Shown here one piece after another: positions 59,235 to 64,000 of a DNA stretch of 64,000 bases. Numbering within the stretch: the first letter of the stretch is position 1; each line of letters opens with the position of its first letter. A program made the translations under genes and the position numbers. The notes beneath the pieces were generated by a model. It ran no database searches. It worked only from the letters and a program-made list of their open reading frames with translations, and was not told the DNA's origin. The DNA is from GCA-1730015 sp964583825 (GTDB taxonomy: Bacteria; Pseudomonadota; Gammaproteobacteria; Granulosicoccales; Granulosicoccaceae): positions 1 to 64,000 of the forward strand of contig CAZOXM010000010.1 of NCBI GenBank assembly GCA_964583825.1, in the 5' to 3' direction.

Positions 59235-59312
59235 ATGGCACGCAATGCGGCGTGGCAGATACTGTGTGTGTGGCAGGGCTTTTTTTATTTTACGCGACGG
59301 TCAACCGCCTGA
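59235..59312 (+). CDS. Aromatic-rich leader peptide of the DAHP synthase gene
   Basis: A 25-codon frame from the ATG at 59235 to the TGA at 59310-59312 reads M-A-R-N-A-A-W-Q-I-L-C-V-W-Q-G and then F-F-Y-F-T-R-R-S-T-A. Six of 25 residues are aromatic and include all three products of the pathway. It stops inside the first of several hairpins and lies 88 nt before the DAHP synthase ATG. The frame can extend upstream to a GTG at 59205, and no strong Shine-Dalgarno is visible. By analogy with trpL and pheL it likely senses charged aromatic tRNAs. Confidence 0.55.
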   Translation: MARNAAWQILCVWQGFFYFTRRSTA

Positions 59313-59399
59313 TCGGATTATCCGAAGGCGAACACCACCCACCCGCCATCGGATTCCACACTCACAAACACTGAACTCCGCTGGCAACCCGGAGCTCAG
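59306..59399 (+). promoter_or_regulatory. Candidate translational attenuator of DAHP synthase
   Basis: Segment 1 (59306-59317) pairs with segment 2 (59321-59330) as CGCCT/AGGCG plus TCGGA/TCCGA with a 2-nt bulge, around the leader stop codon. Segment 2 can instead pair with segment 3 (59344-59353), TCCGA/TCGGA and GGCG/CGCC with one A-A mismatch. The two folds exclude each other. A third hairpin joins 59371-59380 with 59390-59399 (CTGA-A-CTCCG with CGGAG-C-TCAG) and buries GGAG at 59391-59394, the ribosome site 6 nt before the ATG at 59401. No T-run terminator is present. Confidence 0.6.
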
Positions 59400-59400
59400 T

Positions 59401-60483
59401 ATGACAACCACCACCGATCCAGCTACGCAGGGCGACGTTCTCCCACTGCCATCACCGGCGCAGTGCAGAGCCCAACAGTCCCTCACCAGGGCTGATATTA
59501 ACCGTGTGACCACCTGCCGTGATCAGATCGCCGACATTCTGCACGGGCGCGACAAGCGGTTGCTGGCCATCGTCGGGCCCTGCTCGGTCCATAGCGTGAC
59601 CCAGGCGCTGGACTACGCCGATGCGCTGGCCGGAGTAAGCCAGCGCTTTGATGACGCTTTGTTGATCGCGATGCGAGTTTACATTGAAAAACCACGCACC
59701 ACGGTCGGCTGGCGCGGGCTGGCTCTGGATCCGGCACTTGACGGCAGCCTGGGGCCGGCCGAGGGACTGATCGAAAGCAGGCGCGTCATGAGGGGGGTGA
59801 TCGAACGCGGGCTGCCGGTCGCCACTGAAAGTCTCGACCCGTTTGTCTTCCCTTATGTGGAAGACTTACTGGCTTTTTCCTCACTGGGGGCACGGACCAG
59901 TGAATCGCAAACCCACCGGCAGATGGCGGCGGCGATGGCGTGCCCGGTTGGTATTAAGAACGCGACCTGTGGCAGCCTTGGCGTCGCAGCGGATGCAGCC
60001 AAAGCCATCGGCACCAGCCAGACCACATTTAACGTAATGCCGAACGGGCAGGTAGGTTATCGAACCGTTGCGGGTAATACCAATACCGCACTGGTGTTGC
60101 GCGGTGGTGCCTGCGGGCCAAATTTTAGTCAGTCACATCAGGAAGACGCATGTCAGTTACTGAAACAGCGAGGGGTCAACACGGGTCTGATCGTTGACTG
60201 CAGTCATGGCAACTCTGAAAAAGTCGCGGCGCGCCAAAAAGCGGTGGTCGACTATGTCAGTGCGCAACTCGTTGCGGGTGAACGACCCCCGGCAGGGGTG
60301 ATGATCGAAAGTCATCTACATGAAGGCAAGCAGCCCTTCGGCCCACTGCCATCACTGCGCTACGGGGTTTCGGTGACCGATGAATGTCTGGGACTGCCCG
60401 ACACGATCAGCTGTCTGGAAATACTGGCTGGCGCGGTGCGCAGCAGCAGGCAACAACAGAATGCCGCACTGGCAATTGTGTAG
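59401..60483 (+). CDS. Class I 3-deoxy-7-phosphoheptulonate synthase (AroF/G/H family)
   Basis: The 360-residue enzyme condenses phosphoenolpyruvate with erythrose 4-phosphate, the first step to aromatic amino acids. Family blocks are L-A-I-V-G-P-C-S-V-H-S, M-R-V-Y-I-E-K-P-R-T-T-V-G-W, G-A-R-T-S-E-S-Q-T-H-R, P-V-G-I-K-N-A-T and I-V-D-C-S-H-G-N-S. I chose the ATG at 59401 with GGAG 6 nt upstream; the frame is open from 59245 but the extra part is not conserved and overlaps the leader. Which amino acid inhibits it cannot be read from sequence alone. Confidence 0.95.
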   Translation: MTTTTDPATQGDVLPLPSPAQCRAQQSLTRADINRVTTCRDQIADILHGRDKRLLAIVGPCSVHSVTQALDYADALAGVSQRFDDALLIAMRVYIEKPRTTVGWRGLALDPALDGSLGPAEGLIESRRVMRGVIERGLPVATESLDPFVFPYVEDLLAFSSLGARTSESQTHRQMAAAMACPVGIKNATCGSLGVAADAAKAIGTSQTTFNVMPNGQVGYRTVAGNTNTALVLRGGACGPNFSQSHQEDACQLLKQRGVNTGLIVDCSHGNSEKVAARQKAVVDYVSAQLVAGERPPAGVMIESHLHEGKQPFGPLPSLRYGVSVTDECLGLPDTISCLEILAGAVRSSRQQQNAALAIV

Positions 60484-60635
60484 TCCCGGTGGGCGTGGCT
60501 GTTTTGAGTTGTCGTCAGGTGGATGGTGCGGGCTCATTGAAGCGCTCTGTTTACCCGGCTATAAAACATGCACAATGCACGGGCGGAAACGTGTCACAGC
60601 CACACCACTAATTTTTCAGGAGCATTCGAGCAGTC

Positions 60636-61577
60636 ATGGACAGTCGCATTCTTATCAGTCTGACTCTGCTAATCGTCCTTTCAGCCTGTGGCGGTGAGTC
60701 GACCAGCGGATCGTCCTCTGGTCCAACACCGGAGACAGAATCCGACAACACTGGTACCGATGATACCGAAGGCCCGCACGACACCACCGGCGGTGAGGGC
60801 AGTGGAGAAGCCGGTGGTGGTGACTCCGGCAATGGCAGCGAGACTGAGTCAGGCGAGGAAGGTGGCACACCGGTGAGTCCACCGGTTGCCGTACCGGATT
60901 CTCCGCCGTTTTCGGGTACCATCTTTGTCGACCCGGATATCGTCACGGCAGATGACCCCAGTGCCTTTCAAGGCATCACGGCGCAGGGCACCGGGCAGCG
61001 GTTAATGTATGACCGGCGCGAAGGATGGGTAAACACCAGCCCTTACCTGTTTCTGGCCAGTTACGACGACGGTCTCAGTATCGAAATTCAGGTGAACCCG
61101 GAATTCACAGAGGAGGAGGCCGGCATCGAAGCAGCGCGCTACGCGCAAATGTTCGGGCAGCTGCCAACGCTGCTGCGAAAAGATGTCGACACCTCCTGGA
61201 TACACAAAGGCGTCTACCCGTGGGGTGGCGGCAATCGTAATCTGCTGGTACATACCGGGCAGGGCGAGCTGTACATAGCCGACGGGATCGCCGAAGAAAC
61301 TCTGATCCACGAAGGCAGCCACAGCTCACTGGATGCCGACTATGCCGCCTCCCCGGGTTGGCTGGCAGCGCAACAGGCAGACCCGACGTTTATCTCAACG
61401 TATGCGCAGGACTTCCCCGACCGGGAAGATATCGCCGAATCGTTTTTACCTTATGTGGCATTGAGATACCGCAGAGATCGCATCAGCGACGAACTGGCAG
61501 CTCTCTTTGAAGCGACCATACCGAACAGGATTCAGTTTTTCGATTCGATCGTGCGGGATATGTATCCGTTGGAGTGA
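60636..61577 (+). CDS. Lipoprotein with HExxH motif and acidic linker
   Basis: The 313-residue protein has a signal peptide with lipobox L-S-A-C (C18), an acidic Gly/Ser/Thr/Glu-rich linker (about residues 19-80) and a globular C-terminal part. That part contains H225-E-G-S-H229 in L-I-H-E-G-S-H-S-S-L-D, the pattern of a zinc metallopeptidase site. The third ligand is not obvious and no known family was recognised. It is probably exposed on a membrane surface, where it could cleave protein or peptide. It follows the DAHP synthase gene by 152 nt. Confidence 0.8.
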   Translation: MDSRILISLTLLIVLSACGGESTSGSSSGPTPETESDNTGTDDTEGPHDTTGGEGSGEAGGGDSGNGSETESGEEGGTPVSPPVAVPDSPPFSGTIFVDPDIVTADDPSAFQGITAQGTGQRLMYDRREGWVNTSPYLFLASYDDGLSIEIQVNPEFTEEEAGIEAARYAQMFGQLPTLLRKDVDTSWIHKGVYPWGGGNRNLLVHTGQGELYIADGIAEETLIHEGSHSSLDADYAASPGWLAAQQADPTFISTYAQDFPDREDIAESFLPYVALRYRRDRISDELAALFEATIPNRIQFFDSIVRDMYPLE

Positions 61578-61628
61578 AGGGTGCAGTTGTCATTCAAAGT
61601 GTGAGATCGTGTGAAACGGCAGGTAAAA

Positions 61629-61883
61629 ATGGCAGATATTGAATTTACTAACGAACAGAAAGACGCGATTGCGGAAAAATTGAAAACATATTTTCAAGAG
61701 GAGCTCGACCGCGAACTCGGACAATTCGAAGCGCAGTTCCTGCTGGATTTCCTGATCGCAGAACTCGGCCCTTACTTCTACAACCAGGGTCTCTACGATG
61801 CCAGGGCGGTTATGGAGAAGCGGGTGGAGGATATCGCCGAGTCTATTTATGAGCTTGAGAAGATTGCCGGCGATGGCAGGTAG
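61629..61883 (+). CDS. DUF2164 family protein
   Basis: The 84-residue protein has F-T-N-E-Q-K-D-A-I-A-E-K-L-K-T-Y-F, then E-E-L-D-R-E-L-G-Q-F-E-A-Q-F-L-L-D-F and G-P-Y-F-Y-N-Q-G, the DUF2164 signature. Its function is unknown. An upstream GTG at 61611 would add six residues; the ATG at 61629 gives the normal start. A 7-bp hairpin (61905-61925) follows the stop, before the helicase gene. Confidence 0.82.
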   Translation: MADIEFTNEQKDAIAEKLKTYFQEELDRELGQFEAQFLLDFLIAELGPYFYNQGLYDARAVMEKRVEDIAESIYELEKIAGDGR

Positions 61884-62023
61884 TGGTCCAGTAGTGAGTA
61901 GGAGCAGATTTGTCCAGTAAATCTGTGAGCACACGCATAGATAGAAAATTCAGCAGTCTTAACCAGTCTCAGGTGGCACCATAATTGAGCACTGGCCTTT
62001 TGTTGTAATCCGGGAAGTGACTT

Positions 62024-63862
62024 ATGGGAGCTAAGTTAATACCATCGCTAAGCCGTTGTTCATCCAGAATGACTGCAGGAGAAAAGCGATTTGCACGCAT
62101 GCTCGAATTACATTTGGAATCCGACTATCTGTGTTGGTTTGAAATACCAATAGGAAAAGGTAAGCAGCGCCGCTACTCCGATTTTATCATTCTGCACCCT
62201 GGTCGAGGACTACTGTTGCTGGAGGTTAAGGACTGGAAGCTCGAAACGATACACTCACTCGACCGTTCGACTATCACACTGTATACCGGAAATAGCCTTA
62301 AAAAAACACAGCATCCCATTGAGCAAGTCCGGCAATGCACCTACGGACTAGTTAATGATCTGAGCCGTGATCCTCTGCTGGTGCATCATACGGGGCAGTA
62401 TCAGGGAAAGCTGGTGTTTCCCTATGCATTTGGGGTGGTGCTAACCAGCATAACTCGCCAGCAGTTTTCCAGTAGCGATCTACCGAAGGTGTTCGATGAA
62501 CACTTGACCATCTGCAAAGATGAAATGCTTGAATCCACAGATCCCGAGCTTTTCCAGAAAGGCCTGTGGGATATGTTCCCGATGAATTTCTCATGCAAGC
62601 TAACACTGCCGCAAATCGATCATATTCGTGCGCACCTCTTTCCTGAAGTTGTAATTAAACTACCAGCGCAGGCGGAGTTGTTCAATGAGTCGCGGGCGCT
62701 TCTTGATGAAAATGAGGATTTGTTGCCGGACGTTATGCGAATTATGGACTTGCAACAGGAACAGCTGGCGAGAAGTCTCGGGGAAGGGCACCGGGTTATT
62801 CATGGAGTTGCCGGTTCGGGTAAGACGCTGATTCTGGGCTACCGCTGTCTGGAGCTCGCTCACCAGATGAGCAAGCCGATACTTGTTCTTTGTTTCAATA
62901 TCACCCTCGCTGCGAGATTAAGAGAGCTGACGAATAGCCGTGGTGTTTCCCAACAGGTAGATGTGCGTCACTTTCATGACTGGTGTCAATCACTGTTGGC
63001 GACCTATCATATCGATCCTCCACCACCGGGTGAAGGCTACCTGGATGCACTGGTCACCACTGGCATAGATGCCACAGCCAGAGGCCGGATTCCCAAAGGT
63101 GCTTACGGGGCAATTATGATAGATGAGGGGCATGACTTTGAACCGGAATGGCTGCAACTGGTGGTCGACAGTGTTGATCCGGAAAGCCAGTCCCTGCTGC
63201 TGTTGTACGACGATGCGCAGTCGATCTACTCAGCGAATAAGCAAATCGGCTTTTCGCTTTCCAGCGTCGGCATTCAAGCGCGGGGTCGTACAACTATATT
63301 GAGAGTCAACTACCGAAATACTGATGAGATACTGGCGTTTGCCTATCGCTTTGTAAAAGACTATTGCGATTCTGGGTCAACTAGCGATGACATTCCGCTC
63401 ATTGAACCTGAAAGTGCAAGGCGGCATGGGCCAGAGCCAGCTGTACAGCTATTTGACAGCTTGCAGAGTGAAATCGATTACTCGGTGCGTTGTATTCAGG
63501 TGCTGAGGAAACGTGGCATGGAATACTCAGATATGTGCATTCTCTATAGAACCATGCGTACTGGACAACAAGTCGCCCAGAGACTCTCCCAGCAAGGCAT
63601 ACCAATTAACTGGCTCGCTGGTAAAAAAGAAAAATCGCAATACCAAAAAGACGCAGAAAAAGTGACTGTGATGACTCTGCATAGCAGTAAGGGGTTGGAA
63701 TTCCCGTTCGTATCCATTGTTGGGACCAACCTAATTCCGGTTGCAAAAGCAGACGAAGCGTCAGAAGCCAGGCTTTTGTATGTCGGAATGACACGGGCGA
63801 CCGATAAGCTGCTGGTCACCGGACATCGAAATGCGGGGTTCTTTAGACGCTTAGTTGCCTAA
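62024..63862 (+). CDS. NERD-nuclease/UvrD-type helicase fusion
   Basis: The 612-residue protein has an N-terminal nuclease-related domain with Y-S-D53-F-I-I-L and L-L-E67-V-K69-D-W, the D..ExK nuclease core, then a superfamily I helicase with Walker A G-V-A-G-S-G-K-T near residue 262, I-M-I-D-E-G-H (motif II), and late motifs T-L-H-S-S-K-G-L-E-F and L-L-Y-V-G-M-T-R-A. Such fusions cut and unwind DNA and appear in repair and phage defence. The chain is complete, ending at 63862. It stands alone: no methylase or other defence gene is adjacent. Confidence 0.9.
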   Translation: MGAKLIPSLSRCSSRMTAGEKRFARMLELHLESDYLCWFEIPIGKGKQRRYSDFIILHPGRGLLLLEVKDWKLETIHSLDRSTITLYTGNSLKKTQHPIEQVRQCTYGLVNDLSRDPLLVHHTGQYQGKLVFPYAFGVVLTSITRQQFSSSDLPKVFDEHLTICKDEMLESTDPELFQKGLWDMFPMNFSCKLTLPQIDHIRAHLFPEVVIKLPAQAELFNESRALLDENEDLLPDVMRIMDLQQEQLARSLGEGHRVIHGVAGSGKTLILGYRCLELAHQMSKPILVLCFNITLAARLRELTNSRGVSQQVDVRHFHDWCQSLLATYHIDPPPPGEGYLDALVTTGIDATARGRIPKGAYGAIMIDEGHDFEPEWLQLVVDSVDPESQSLLLLYDDAQSIYSANKQIGFSLSSVGIQARGRTTILRVNYRNTDEILAFAYRFVKDYCDSGSTSDDIPLIEPESARRHGPEPAVQLFDSLQSEIDYSVRCIQVLRKRGMEYSDMCILYRTMRTGQQVAQRLSQQGIPINWLAGKKEKSQYQKDAEKVTVMTLHSSKGLEFPFVSIVGTNLIPVAKADEASEARLLYVGMTRATDKLLVTGHRNAGFFRRLVA

Positions 63863-64000
63863 GTTCGTATACTTCGCTGTTTTATATAGTTTCATTTGCG
63901 ATTGGGCCGGTTTGTCGTTCCCAGAGAAAGAATTTTGGGTGTAATGACGGTGAATGATCGTCACTGATTGATACTTTAACTGCTATCGGGCTGGCAGCAT

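Noticed and set aside
59274..59287. T-run GGGCTTTTTTTA as an intrinsic terminator in the DAHP synthase leader
   Set aside because: No stable stem directly precedes the T-run, and these bases encode the Phe codons of the leader peptide.
35600..59400. Integrase gene or tRNA 3'-end duplicate marking a classic integrated element
   Set aside because: No integrase-like or transposase-like protein was recognised and no second copy of the tRNA end was seen by eye, so the region is described only as accessory.
1..64000. CRISPR array or rRNA operon
   Set aside because: No set of regularly spaced direct repeats and no rRNA-like sequence was seen anywhere in the window.

Overview
This window looks like a chromosomal scaffold of a marine-type gammaproteobacterium. 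The gene order cmk-rpsA-ihfB-lapB-pyrF, the hrcA-grpE-dnaK-dnaJ block, greB, ispG and a DAHP synthase of the AroF/G/H family are all gammaproteobacterial. The placement is inference from gene content; a Granulosicoccus-like lineage would fit, but I cannot prove it. A run of 100 N at 32580-32679 marks a scaffold join, so synteny across that point is not guaranteed.

Layout. 1-6.2 kb: translation and nucleotide core (cmk end, rpsA, ihfB, lapB, pyrF, a phosphoribosyltransferase, threonine aldolase). 6.5-19.7 kb: envelope and transport genes. These are an acyltransferase-3/SGNH protein, an M48 lipoprotein protease with a SlyD-like isomerase, a taurine-type ABC ATPase with a permease more than twice normal size and no binding protein, a TPR protein, a LOG-family enzyme, a LysE exporter, a PAS-GGDEF protein and a lipoprotein with a sialate-O-acetylesterase-like domain. 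19.8-23 kb: a four-gene membrane glycosylation set shaped like arnC-arnF-arnE-arnT but without the arabinose-synthesis genes. 23-35.5 kb: a stand-alone MnmC oxidase domain, ispG, the heat-shock block, a PhyH dioxygenase, greB, the gap, a small ribbon-helix-helix-like protein, a deacetylase and an amidase.

A tRNA-Leu(CAA) at 35.5 kb is followed by about 23 kb of accessory DNA. It begins with a decayed operon (NTF2-like with a nonsense codon, hydrolase, frameshifted GST, and a luciferase-like monooxygenase split by a local inversion). It continues with a sugar cluster (39.0-47.0 kb) whose enzymes fit L-galactose to D-altronate, fed by a single-ATPase-domain sugar ABC importer under a GntR regulator. 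Next come an aminotransferase/MBL/IclR block divergent from a tripartite tricarboxylate transporter, and a partial homoprotocatechuate cluster (hpaR, hpaE, hpaD, and a remnant that looks like a fumarylacetoacetase-fold gene). No integrase or transposase was recognised.

From 58.3 kb the content is a mu-like GST, the DAHP synthase, a lipoprotein with an HExxH motif, a DUF2164 protein and a NERD-nuclease/helicase. The most interesting regulatory signal is upstream of the DAHP synthase. There is a 25-codon leader peptide with two Trp and a Phe-Phe-Tyr-Phe run, followed by two mutually exclusive hairpins and a third hairpin that buries the Shine-Dalgarno. This reads as a translational attenuator for aromatic amino acid synthesis. 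All statements come from reading the sequence by hand; no database search was run.
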